Origin: RGIG3701 sp030530205
GTDB taxonomy: Bacteria; Planctomycetota; Planctomycetia; Pirellulales; Thermoguttaceae
Assembly (NCBI GenBank): GCA_030530205.1
Contig: JAUMVK010000042.1
Coordinates: 1 to 38,829, forward strand
Direction: 5' to 3'
DNA length: 38,829 nucleotides
Positions within the stretch are counted from its first letter, which is position 1; every line of letters begins with the position of its first letter. A program made the translations under genes and the position numbers. Below the pieces are notes generated by a model. That model saw nothing but the letters and a program-made list of their open reading frames with translations. It ran no database searches and had not been told where the DNA came from. Below, piece after piece: positions 22,871 through 29,860 of the stretch.

Positions 22871-22924
22871 TCGCTAAGTGAAAGCGGCAAAGGAAGCCTT
22901 CGGCTTCTGTATTGCCGCACTCCA
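22871..22924 (-). repeat. Nested-hairpin element, copy Z1 (54 bases)
   Basis: Identical over 54 bases to 28723-28776. The outer stem is 22884-22890 with 22912-22918 (GCGGCAA/TTGCCGC) and the inner stem 22893-22898 with 22902-22907 (GAAGCC/GGCTTC). Read on the minus strand it begins TGGAGTGCG. It ends only five bases before the hisN start codon. Confidence 0.9.
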
Positions 22925-22929
22925 GAAAC

Positions 22930-23730
22930 ATGAACACAGAAATCACTAAACGCCTTGATTTTGCCGTTTCGATGGCCGAGAAAGCCGGAGCGAACACGCT
23001 GAAGTATTTCCAGAAGAAGAACTTTGAGATCGAACTGAAGGGGGACGAAACGCCCGTCACCGTCGCGGACAAGGAAACCGAACGGCTCATGCGCGCCCTC
23101 ATTACGGCCGAATTCCCGGACGACGAGATCATCGGTGAGGAAATGGCCTCCCGCCCCGGCACCAGCGGCTTCGGGTGGATCCTCGACCCGATCGACGGTA
23201 CCAAGTCTTTCATTCACGGCGTGCCGCTTTACGGGACGCTCGTCGGGATCACGCTCGACGGTGAGGCGGTCGCCGGCGTGATTCGGATCCCGGCCCAGGA
23301 CGAGTGCGTTTATGCGGCCCTTGGCTCCGGCGCGTGGTACACGAAAAACGGCTCGGCGCCGGTTCCCGCCCGGGTTTCGGAGGTGCAGACCCTCCGCGAG
23401 TCGCTCGTACTGACGACCGAGGAAAAGACGTTCTACCAGCACGGCCGCTACAAGAACTGGAAAAACCTCATGCTCTCGGCGCGTCTTGCCCGGAACTGGG
23501 GCGACTGTTACGGCTACCTGCTCGTCGCGACGGGCCGGGCGGAGGTGATGGTCGATCCGGAAATGAGCATCTGGGACACGGCGGCGCTGATGCCGATCAT
23601 TCTCGAGGCGGGCGGGACCTTCACCGACTGGCAGGACGTCGCGACGTACAAATCGGCGGACTCCATCGCGACCAATGGCCACGTACACGATGAGGTAATG
23701 GAAGTCATGGGGCTGAAAATGAATGAATAA
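22930..23730 (+). CDS. hisN: Inositol monophosphatase-family phosphatase, probable histidinol-phosphatase
   Basis: Mg2+-dependent phosphatase of the IMPase superfamily, 266 aa; resembles HisN, which makes histidinol from histidinol phosphate. Metal-binding motifs are GEE (69-71), DPIDGTKSF (86-94) and IWDTAAL with Asp216. The segment ARNWGDCYGYLLVATGRAEVM is typical of the HisN-like branch. Plain inositol or CysQ-type activity is possible, and no other histidine genes are near. ATG 22930 is preferred over an in-frame TTG at 22912, which lies inside the repeat hairpin. No Shine-Dalgarno. The hairpin element directly before the start could affect its translation. Confidence 0.85.
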   Translation: MNTEITKRLDFAVSMAEKAGANTLKYFQKKNFEIELKGDETPVTVADKETERLMRALITAEFPDDEIIGEEMASRPGTSGFGWILDPIDGTKSFIHGVPLYGTLVGITLDGEAVAGVIRIPAQDECVYAALGSGAWYTKNGSAPVPARVSEVQTLRESLVLTTEEKTFYQHGRYKNWKNLMLSARLARNWGDCYGYLLVATGRAEVMVDPEMSIWDTAALMPIILEAGGTFTDWQDVATYKSADSIATNGHVHDEVMEVMGLKMNE

Positions 23731-23761
23731 TGAAGAACGAATTACTCGCCGGGTTCCACGG

Positions 23762-23862
23762 CTGGGAAACTCTGGGAGTGGCTGGGAGAAGCTGGGAAAA
23801 ACTCCCAGAGACTCCCAGAAAATTCTCAGAAACCTCCCAGAGAATTCCCAGTAACCTCCCGG
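23762..23862. repeat. Helically phased array of CTGGGA hexamers in two opposed halves
   Basis: CTGGGA occurs at 23762, 23772, 23782 and 23792 (10-bp period). Its complement TCCCAG, or a one-base variant, occurs at 23803, 23813, 23824, 23835, 23846 and 23857 (10-11 bp period). It lies between hisN and the BatA promoter. Confidence 0.85.
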
Positions 23863-23869
23863 CAATGTA

Positions 23870-23913
23870 CCCCGGCGCGTAATTCCGGCCTCCGGCCTCC
23901 ATTACCGCCTGCC
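23870..23913. repeat. Dispersed ~45-base repeat, copy 2
   Basis: Reverse-complement homolog of 14284-14329; shares GGCGCGTAATTCCGGCC and TACCGCCT blocks. Confidence 0.7.
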
Positions 23914-23965
23914 ATTTTTTCCCCTAAAATCTTCAATTTTTTAATAATTCCCCCTCTCCCGCCCC

Positions 23966-23994
23966 TTGATTTTTCTCTTGCTCTGACCTATAAT
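23966..23994 (+). promoter_or_regulatory. Promoter of the BatA/VWA/DUF58 operon
   Basis: TTGATT (23966-23971) and a perfect TATAAT (23989-23994) are separated by 17 bases. The predicted start near 24001 leaves a leader of about 43 bases. The phased hexamer array ends about 100 bases upstream. Confidence 0.8.
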
Positions 23995-24043
23995 CAAAGT
24001 AATTATACCAATATTTTCCTGGAATTCAACCGAACCCGAAAAG

Positions 24044-25909
24044 ATGATTACTTTTCTTCACCCGTACGCGTTTATTTGGCTGGCCCTTGCGGTTCCGATC
24101 ATCCTTTTTTACCTTTGGAGGGCGCGGCGTCCGCAGGCGCAGGTCGTCACGGGGGCGCTGTGGCGCAAGGCGATCCCGCTCCTTCACCCCCGCCGGGCGT
24201 GGCAAAAGCAGCGCTGGGGCGTTTCCCTGCTCGTGCAGCTTGCGATCCTGCTGGTCCTCGTGACGGCTCTGGCGGAACCGGTCTGGCGCCGTCCGCAGCG
24301 CGTAGTTCTCGTTTTGGACGGCACGGCCAGCATGACCGCCAAGAACGCCTCCGGCCAGACCCGATTTGAGGAAGCGGCGGAAAAAGCCCGCGAGCTGGTC
24401 GGGAACATGGGCTACGTCGATTCCATGGCCGTTCTGGTCGCGGGTGACGGGATCCGGATCCACTCCCGAATGTCCCACGACCGGCTCCAGATCCTCGCGA
24501 CGCTGGACGCCGACGCGCTTCCCGAAGTGGGCGGCACCGCGCCGGTCGATGAGGCGGTCGAAATGGCCAAATCTCTCATCAAGGCGGGCACCGGCGGGAC
24601 GTTCGACCCGAAAACCAACCACGTGATCCTGATCAGCGACGGCTGCTTCCCGCTGGCCGACCGCGTGCTGAAGGACGAAACGGTCCGGTGGATCCCCGTC
24701 GGCGAGCCGCTTGGGAACGTGCATCTGGAAACCCTCTCGGTCGAGCGCCGGGTCCCAGAGAAACCCGAAAATGCCGAGATCTTCGCGGCGTTGAAGAACT
24801 TCGGAGAGCAGGCCGTCCGGGGGACGCTGACGGTCACCATCACGAAAGAGTCGGGCGAGACCGACGAGCAGAAGCTCGACGTGGAGATCCCGGCCCGGGA
24901 AAAGGGCGGACTCCTGACGCGGAGCGTGACGGTCGCTCTGCCGCAGGCCGCAAAGATCCACGCGCAGTTCCAACCCGCCGCCCCATCGCAGAACGCGCTG
25001 ACGGATGACGATTCGGCCGATGCGGAACTGGCCGAGGCGTTCACGTACCGCGTGCTGGCCGTGAGTTGGCAGGAAGAAAACACGCTGCTGAAAAACGCGC
25101 TGCAGGCGCTTCCGGGCGTGCAGGTCGAGACGCGGGTCCTGAAGAAAAATACGCGGCTGACCTCGAAAGCCCTGGAGGAATTCGCGCCGGAGCCGTTCGC
25201 CCTGGACGAGTCGGGCGTGAAGCGGTTCCAGCTCGTGATCTACGACCGGACGCTCCCGCCGATCAAGGGGGAGGGGCTTCCGTTCGTCTGCTTCGCGCCG
25301 CCGGAGGACACGGATCTGTGGACCCGCTCGGAGACGGTGCGGGACTACGTGATCATGCCGTGGATGGACGGTCTGCGCAGTGGAATCTCCACCGCCGGGG
25401 TGGGCTTCACTGGGACGCACGCCCTGACGCCGACCGCCGCCGCCAACGCGCAGGCGTGGCTTTTCTCCCAGAGCGCGCTGGAAGCGAACGAAAACCGGAA
25501 CGCCGCCGAGGAGGACGAAAACTTCGCGAAACAGGCGAAAACCGTCGAAATGACGGAACTGTGCTGGGGGCTGGTCCCGGCAGCCGGCCCGCGGTGCGTT
25601 CTGGCCGCGTGTGACCTGACGCAGAGCGACTGGATCCTGGCGGACGATTTCCCGCGATTCCTGCAGTACTCGTTCGACTGGCTGATCGACACGCCGGCCT
25701 CGAAAGCGCGCTTGGCCCGGGGCCTGGAGACGGGCTGGGATCCGGGGGAATCCTTTACGGACTCGGACCTTCGGCTTCCGGCCAAACCGGAGAAAATTTT
25801 CACGTTCCCGGCGGAAGACCTGATCCCGTTCTGGTCGATCCTCGCGCTGATCGTCTGCGGCGCGCTGGCCGCCGAGTGGTACTTCTACCAGCGCCGCTGG
25901 ATCGAGTGA
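24044..25909 (+). CDS. BatA-like membrane protein with von Willebrand A domain
   Basis: 621 aa, anchored in the inner membrane. The BatA N-terminal domain has two helices, at about 5-24 (FLHPYAFIWLALAVPIILFYL) and 60-77. A VWA domain follows with MIDAS-type D92-G-T-A-S96 and the GGTAPVDEA loop. A long middle region has no recognised motif. A C-terminal helix (DLIPFWSILALIVCGALAAEWYF) precedes a short basic tail. Such proteins accompany MoxR ATPases and DUF58 proteins and are thought to act in envelope assembly or metal insertion; the actual role is unknown. First gene behind the promoter at 23966-23994; no Shine-Dalgarno (AAAAG only). Confidence 0.85.
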   Translation: MITFLHPYAFIWLALAVPIILFYLWRARRPQAQVVTGALWRKAIPLLHPRRAWQKQRWGVSLLVQLAILLVLVTALAEPVWRRPQRVVLVLDGTASMTAKNASGQTRFEEAAEKARELVGNMGYVDSMAVLVAGDGIRIHSRMSHDRLQILATLDADALPEVGGTAPVDEAVEMAKSLIKAGTGGTFDPKTNHVILISDGCFPLADRVLKDETVRWIPVGEPLGNVHLETLSVERRVPEKPENAEIFAALKNFGEQAVRGTLTVTITKESGETDEQKLDVEIPAREKGGLLTRSVTVALPQAAKIHAQFQPAAPSQNALTDDDSADAELAEAFTYRVLAVSWQEENTLLKNALQALPGVQVETRVLKKNTRLTSKALEEFAPEPFALDESGVKRFQLVIYDRTLPPIKGEGLPFVCFAPPEDTDLWTRSETVRDYVIMPWMDGLRSGISTAGVGFTGTHALTPTAAANAQAWLFSQSALEANENRNAAEEDENFAKQAKTVEMTELCWGLVPAAGPRCVLAACDLTQSDWILADDFPRFLQYSFDWLIDTPASKARLARGLETGWDPGESFTDSDLRLPAKPEKIFTFPAEDLIPFWSILALIVCGALAAEWYFYQRRWIE

Positions 25910-25938
25910 CCAGTTGAACTTCATCCGCCTGTAATTTA

Positions 25939-25971
25939 CAATTCATAATTCACAATTCATAATTCATAATT
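25939..25971. repeat. Short AT-rich tandem repeat
   Basis: Three imperfect copies of CAATTCATAATT between the BatA-like and double-VWA genes. Related strings occur at 1662-1740 and just before 28807. Confidence 0.6.
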
Positions 25972-25981
25972 TTCCCGAGCC

Positions 25982-28579
25982 ATGACTTTTTTCCTTGAAC
26001 GTCCATACTGGCTGGTTTTGATTTTGCTTTTGGTCCCGCTTTGGCTGCACTGGCGGAAGGGGTTGACGCGGCAGTCGCGTCTGAGGGCGTGTACCATCCT
26101 GACACTGCGCGCGGCGGTGGTTCTGCTCCTCACGGCGGCGCTCGTCGGGCCGGTCGTCACGTGGAAGAACTGCGCAAAGTACGTCGTTTGCGCGGTCGAT
26201 GTGAGCGAAAGCGTTCCGGCGGGCGCGTGGGCTGAAAACCCGGTCCTCAACTCGGCGGCGGGAGAAGCGAAGAAAAACGCGAAAAACCGGTGCATTTTCC
26301 TCCCGTTCGCGCAGAATCCCGGCGTGATGGCTGACTCGCCCGCGGATCTTTCTCCCGACGGCTGCGGCGTGGGAATGACGAACCTTTCCGCCGCTCTGGG
26401 CGCCGCCACCGCGCTGGCTCCCGAGGATTACGTCCCGGAGATCATCCTTTTCACGGACGGCACGACCAATCTGGGGCCGTCGCTGCGGGCCGCGAGCGCC
26501 TCGGTCCCCGTGAACGTGGTTTTGACCCCGTCGGTCGGAGGCGATAACGGAACGCAGAAAGAAACGTGGATCGAACGCTTTGCCGCCCCCGTGTCGGCCT
26601 ACGAGGGTGAAGTGGTCGGGATGGACCTTTTCGTCCACGCCACCCACGCCCTGGGCGAGTTGAAGCTGGAACTCCTGAGAAACGGCGAGTCAGTCGAAAC
26701 ACAGACGCTCGTTTTCGAGAAACCGGGCGTTCGCGGCGTCCGTTTTCAGGTCCCGGTCGTTCCGAAGGCCGGCGAATCCAGCCCGCTGGTTGAGTGGAAA
26801 GTGATCATTTACCCGGCCAAAGAGTTTGACCTTCTGCCTCAAAATGACGCGGTGACGGCCGTGACCCGCATCGTGCCGCACCAGAAAATTCTGCTCGTGG
26901 AGCGCGCGGAAAATCTCGGCGATCTGCTTCGCGGCGTGCTCAAGAAAGAGTTCATCGAGGTGGAAACGTGCGTTCCGGAAGATCTGCCCGCGACCGCCGG
27001 GGAGCTGGAAAAGTATGGTCTGGTGATCCTCTCGAACATACCGGCCTCACGTCTGACGCAGGCGTCCATGGACGCGCTGGAAACGTTCGTCTCGACCTAT
27101 GGCGGCGGCCTTTTGGTCATCGGCGGCGATCAGGCGTTCACCTCCGGCGGCTACCGCGGCACACCGATCGAGAAACTCCTCCCGGTCGTCTGCGTCGAGA
27201 ACGAAAACCGCCCGCGTGAGGGTTTGGCGATCGCGCTGGTCGTGGACCGTTCCAAGTCGATGGAGGGTGAGCCGATCGAGCTGGCTAAAGAGGCGCTCAA
27301 AGGTGCTCTGGACGTTTTGGGACCTCAGGACCAGGTCGGGATCCAGGTGTACGCGGAGTCGAGCCAGTGGCTCCCGATCGACCCGAAAAACCCGATTTGG
27401 AACCTGACTGCCGAGAACAAGCAAAAGGCGTTTCGTATAATCGACTCCGTGACGGCAATGAGCACGACGAACATGAACCTCGCGCTCGAAAAAGCCGCCC
27501 GCGTGCTGGCGGAGGTCCCGGCCGAGCGGAAACACATCATCGTCATGACGGACGGCATTTCGGTCCCGGCGGACTTCATGGCCACGGCCGAAAAGATCCA
27601 CGCGGCCGGGATCACGATCTCCACGATCGCGATGGGGGCCGAGGCCGAGCCGAATCTGCTCGCCGACATTGCGCAGGCGGGCGAGGGAAACGCGTACGTC
27701 TGCGTCGATCCGAAGTCCATGCCGAAAATCTTCGCGGTGGAGACGGCTTCGGCCGCGAAAATCGGGATCGTCGAGGGGCGCACGCCCGTGAAGCAGATCA
27801 CCTCCATCCCGGGCTTTTTGAACTTTAACTTCACGAAGGTCCCGCCGTTGCTGGGCTACGTGCAAACGTTCGCCAAGCCGGAGGCCCGCGTCATTTTTGC
27901 GTCGGAGTCGAAAGACGAGACGCAGGCCGGCGACCCGATCCTGGCCTGGACCCGATTCGGCCGCGGGAAAGTCGTGGCGTTCACGTCCGACATGGAATCG
28001 CCGCAGTGGCTCCAGACCTGGCGCGGCGGCTGGCCGGACTTCGACCGTTTCTGGGGCCGGCTCGTGGCGCACGCCATCCGGAACGACTCGCTGAAAGACT
28101 TCCAGATCGAAACGGCCTTCCACGGCGAGTGGCTCCACGTGACGCTGAGCGTTCCGGAGGGGAAGATGCTCGACTCTGCGCCGGAACTGACACTTCCGGG
28201 CGAAACGCCGCTGACGCTCCTGCCGGTGGCGCCGGGAGTTTACGGCATCCGCACGAAAATCGAGCCGGGCCGCAAGTACGACCTGACACTTACCGCGGAG
28301 CTGAACGGGCAGAAACGCACGTGGTCCGCCACGACGCTGCAATCGTTCACGGATGAGGTCCTCCCGAACCGCCAGCGCGACGTGACCGCCGAGCTGGAGA
28401 AGATCGCCGAAGAAACGCACGGCAGCGCCGCGCCGGAACTCGCTTCGATCTTCCCGACGGGCAAACCCGGGCCGGACGCGCCGTTTGTGCTTCAGACGCT
28501 TCGTTTCTGGAACTTCTTCCTCCTGCTGGCGATCCTGACCTGGCTGGTGGAGCTGGGGCTGAGACGGGCGAAGAGTTAA
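25982..28579 (+). CDS. Membrane protein with two VWA domains and a glutamine amidotransferase-like domain
   Basis: 865 aa. Two N-terminal helices (about 8-21 and 37-57) lead to a first VWA-like region with D73-V-S-E-S77. A class I glutamine amidotransferase-like segment lies around 373-400 (YGGGLLVIGGDQAFTSGGY) without an evident catalytic Cys nucleophile elbow. A second VWA domain has MIDAS D422-R-S-K-S426 and MTDGISVPADF. A C-terminal helix (FWNFFLLLAILTWLVELGL) ends the protein. This architecture is common in planctomycetes next to BatA and DUF58 genes; the function is unknown, probably metal-dependent protein binding at the membrane. It starts 72 bases after the BatA-like gene, with only GAG upstream of the ATG. 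Confidence 0.85.
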   Translation: MTFFLERPYWLVLILLLVPLWLHWRKGLTRQSRLRACTILTLRAAVVLLLTAALVGPVVTWKNCAKYVVCAVDVSESVPAGAWAENPVLNSAAGEAKKNAKNRCIFLPFAQNPGVMADSPADLSPDGCGVGMTNLSAALGAATALAPEDYVPEIILFTDGTTNLGPSLRAASASVPVNVVLTPSVGGDNGTQKETWIERFAAPVSAYEGEVVGMDLFVHATHALGELKLELLRNGESVETQTLVFEKPGVRGVRFQVPVVPKAGESSPLVEWKVIIYPAKEFDLLPQNDAVTAVTRIVPHQKILLVERAENLGDLLRGVLKKEFIEVETCVPEDLPATAGELEKYGLVILSNIPASRLTQASMDALETFVSTYGGGLLVIGGDQAFTSGGYRGTPIEKLLPVVCVENENRPREGLAIALVVDRSKSMEGEPIELAKEALKGALDVLGPQDQVGIQVYAESSQWLPIDPKNPIWNLTAENKQKAFRIIDSVTAMSTTNMNLALEKAARVLAEVPAERKHIIVMTDGISVPADFMATAEKIHAAGITISTIAMGAEAEPNLLADIAQAGEGNAYVCVDPKSMPKIFAVETASAAKIGIVEGRTPVKQITSIPGFLNFNFTKVPPLLGYVQTFAKPEARVIFASESKDETQAGDPILAWTRFGRGKVVAFTSDMESPQWLQTWRGGWPDFDRFWGRLVAHAIRNDSLKDFQIETAFHGEWLHVTLSVPEGKMLDSAPELTLPGETPLTLLPVAPGVYGIRTKIEPGRKYDLTLTAELNGQKRTWSATTLQSFTDEVLPNRQRDVTAELEKIAEETHGSAAPELASIFPTGKPGPDAPFVLQTLRFWNFFLLLAILTWLVELGLRRAKS

Positions 28580-28584
28580 GGATT

Positions 28585-28631
28585 TGGAGTGCGATGATAC
28601 AGTCGCGCAAGCGACCTTCATCGCTTTCCCT
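28585..28631 (+). repeat. Nested-hairpin element, copy X
   Basis: The outer stem is 28591-28597 with 28618-28624 (GCGATGA/TCATCGC) and the inner stem 28602-28606 with 28611-28615 (GTCGC/GCGAC) around a GCAA loop. It is flanked by TGGAGTGCG and CGCTTTC as in copy Z read on the minus strand. Confidence 0.8.
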
Positions 28632-28632
28632 T

Positions 28633-28665
28633 GCGGCAATACCGCCTCGCAGAGGCGTTTGCCGC
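28633..28665 (+). repeat. Nested-hairpin element, copy Y
   Basis: The outer stem is 28633-28639 with 28659-28665 (GCGGCAA/TTGCCGC) and the inner stem 28644-28648 with 28652-28656 (GCCTC/GAGGC). It has the same internal-loop plan as X but diverged flanks. Confidence 0.75.
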
Positions 28666-28722
28666 TGAAGTTCGCGGGACGTTTCCCACGAGAAAACCGT
28701 TTTTCGCCGCCGTATTTTTCGG

Positions 28723-28776
28723 TCGCTAAGTGAAAGCGGCAAAGGAAGCCTTCGGCTTCTGTATTGCCGCACTCCA
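28723..28776 (-). repeat. Nested-hairpin element, copy Z2 (54 bases)
   Basis: Identical to 22871-22924. It is oriented opposite to copy X, and its terminal CGCACTCCA (28768-28776) is the exact complement of TGGAGTGCG (28585-28593). It ends 30 bases before the DUF58 start. Confidence 0.9.
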
Positions 28777-28806
28777 TAAAATTCAAAATTCATAATTAGA
28801 AAAGTC

Positions 28807-29733
28807 ATGACCATTTTCACTCCTGAACTTGAAACTCAACTGAAATCCTGCGTACGTATCGCCCAGCGGCTCGGCGGGGGTCTGCTCGCGTTTGACCCGG
28901 CCAAACTGCCCGCGGGAGGGACCGAGATCACCGGTCTGCGCGACTACACGACCGGCGACGAGCCGTGGCGGATCGATTGGGGCGTTTGCGCCCGGCACGA
29001 TGAACTTCGGGTCCGCACCTACGGTGGGAACGCCCAGAGAAACGCGTATTTGCTCCTCGACACTTCGTACGGAATGTGCTTTCGGCCCTCCAAACTCCTG
29101 GCGGCGAAACAGGCCGCGGCCGTGCTGGCGTACGGGCTGCTCGCGACCGGCGCGCTTCTGGAATTCGGGACGTTCATGCCGGATTTCGCGCTTTATCCGG
29201 TCCTGAGCCACGAGCAGAAAACGGGGCGGTTTCTTCGTTTTCTGGAAGAAATGGAACTCTCGCAGGAGCCGAATATTACGGACTTCGCGTTTCTTGCGCA
29301 GTCGTTTGTGGATCAGAAGCGCCCGGCGGGGGAGGTTTTCGTGCTGAGCGATTTCTTCGGTGAGTCCGATTCCTTTGAAAAAGATTTCAAGGCGGGGTTC
29401 GAGCTGCTCCTGCAGGCCGGGTACGACGTCCGGGCGGTTCATCTCGAGGACCCGACGGAACGGGCGGAGGGGCTGGTCGGCGACGTGGACATTTATGACC
29501 CGAGCCGGGATTACCGCCAGATCATCACGCTGACCGAGCACGATCTGGCCGTTTACCAGCGTCTGTACGACGAATATTTGGCGAGCGTCAAGGCGTTTTT
29601 CGAGAAGCGGGAGATCCCCTCCACCCGAGTTTCGGTGACTGAGGACGTCGCGGATCTTTGTCTGGCGGCCCTGGGGCTTCCCAAGAATGCTGCTGACGTG
29701 AATCCTTGGGAGGAATATTTGGCGCAGAGTTGA
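28807..29733 (+). CDS. DUF58 domain protein
   Basis: 308 aa, soluble. The DUF58 signature RDYTTGDEPWRIDW spans residues 45-58, followed by HDELRVRTYG and a degenerate VWA-like strand with LLLDTSYGM (82-90). The C-terminal half is helical. DUF58 proteins are encoded beside MoxR AAA+ ATPases and BatA/VWA proteins and probably take part in the same assembly machine; no MoxR gene is in this window. It lies 227 bases after the double-VWA gene, the gap holding three nested hairpins, so it may be regulated apart from the upstream pair. No Shine-Dalgarno. A terminator follows the stop. Confidence 0.88.
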   Translation: MTIFTPELETQLKSCVRIAQRLGGGLLAFDPAKLPAGGTEITGLRDYTTGDEPWRIDWGVCARHDELRVRTYGGNAQRNAYLLLDTSYGMCFRPSKLLAAKQAAAVLAYGLLATGALLEFGTFMPDFALYPVLSHEQKTGRFLRFLEEMELSQEPNITDFAFLAQSFVDQKRPAGEVFVLSDFFGESDSFEKDFKAGFELLLQAGYDVRAVHLEDPTERAEGLVGDVDIYDPSRDYRQIITLTEHDLAVYQRLYDEYLASVKAFFEKREIPSTRVSVTEDVADLCLAALGLPKNAADVNPWEEYLAQS

Positions 29734-29754
29734 AACGGGACCAGCCAAAAATTC

Positions 29755-29821
29755 ACGTCCACCCCGCTGCACGATTCAGGGACTTTAAGCCCCCGGTTTT
29801 GCGGCGGAATGGACGTTTTTT
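29755..29821. terminator. Bidirectional terminator between the DUF58 and RND-operon genes
   Basis: ACGTCC (29755-29760) pairs with 29811-29816. After a 3x3 internal loop, 29764-29770 pairs with 29801-29807 (one G-T pair). On the plus strand six T follow; on the minus strand GAATTTTT follows. The flanking genes converge here. Confidence 0.65.
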
Positions 29822-29839
29822 AATTAACTTGACCGGTGA

Positions 29840-29860
29840 GGACGCCGGCCCTCCGGATCT
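29840..29860. repeat. 21-base dispersed repeat, inverted copy
   Basis: Exact reverse complement of 22796-22816. It overlaps the last base of the stop codon of the minus-strand gene. Confidence 0.7.

Noticed and set aside
22912..22929. TTG start for hisN
   Set aside because: It lies inside the repeat hairpin; ATG 22930 gives a normal family N-terminus.
23762..23862. CRISPR array
   Set aside because: Units are hexamers on both strands at 10-11 bp spacing, with no 25-40 base repeats or spacers and no cas genes.
24026..25924. 632-codon minus-strand frame opposite the BatA-like gene
   Set aside because: Arg-rich shadow of a GC-rich gene; the sense protein has clear BatA and VWA motifs.
27047..28786. 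Minus-strand frame beginning in the nested-hairpin repeat
   Set aside because: Its first residues come from the 54-base repeat also seen at 22871-22924, where a similar frame arises; this is repeat sequence, not a gene.
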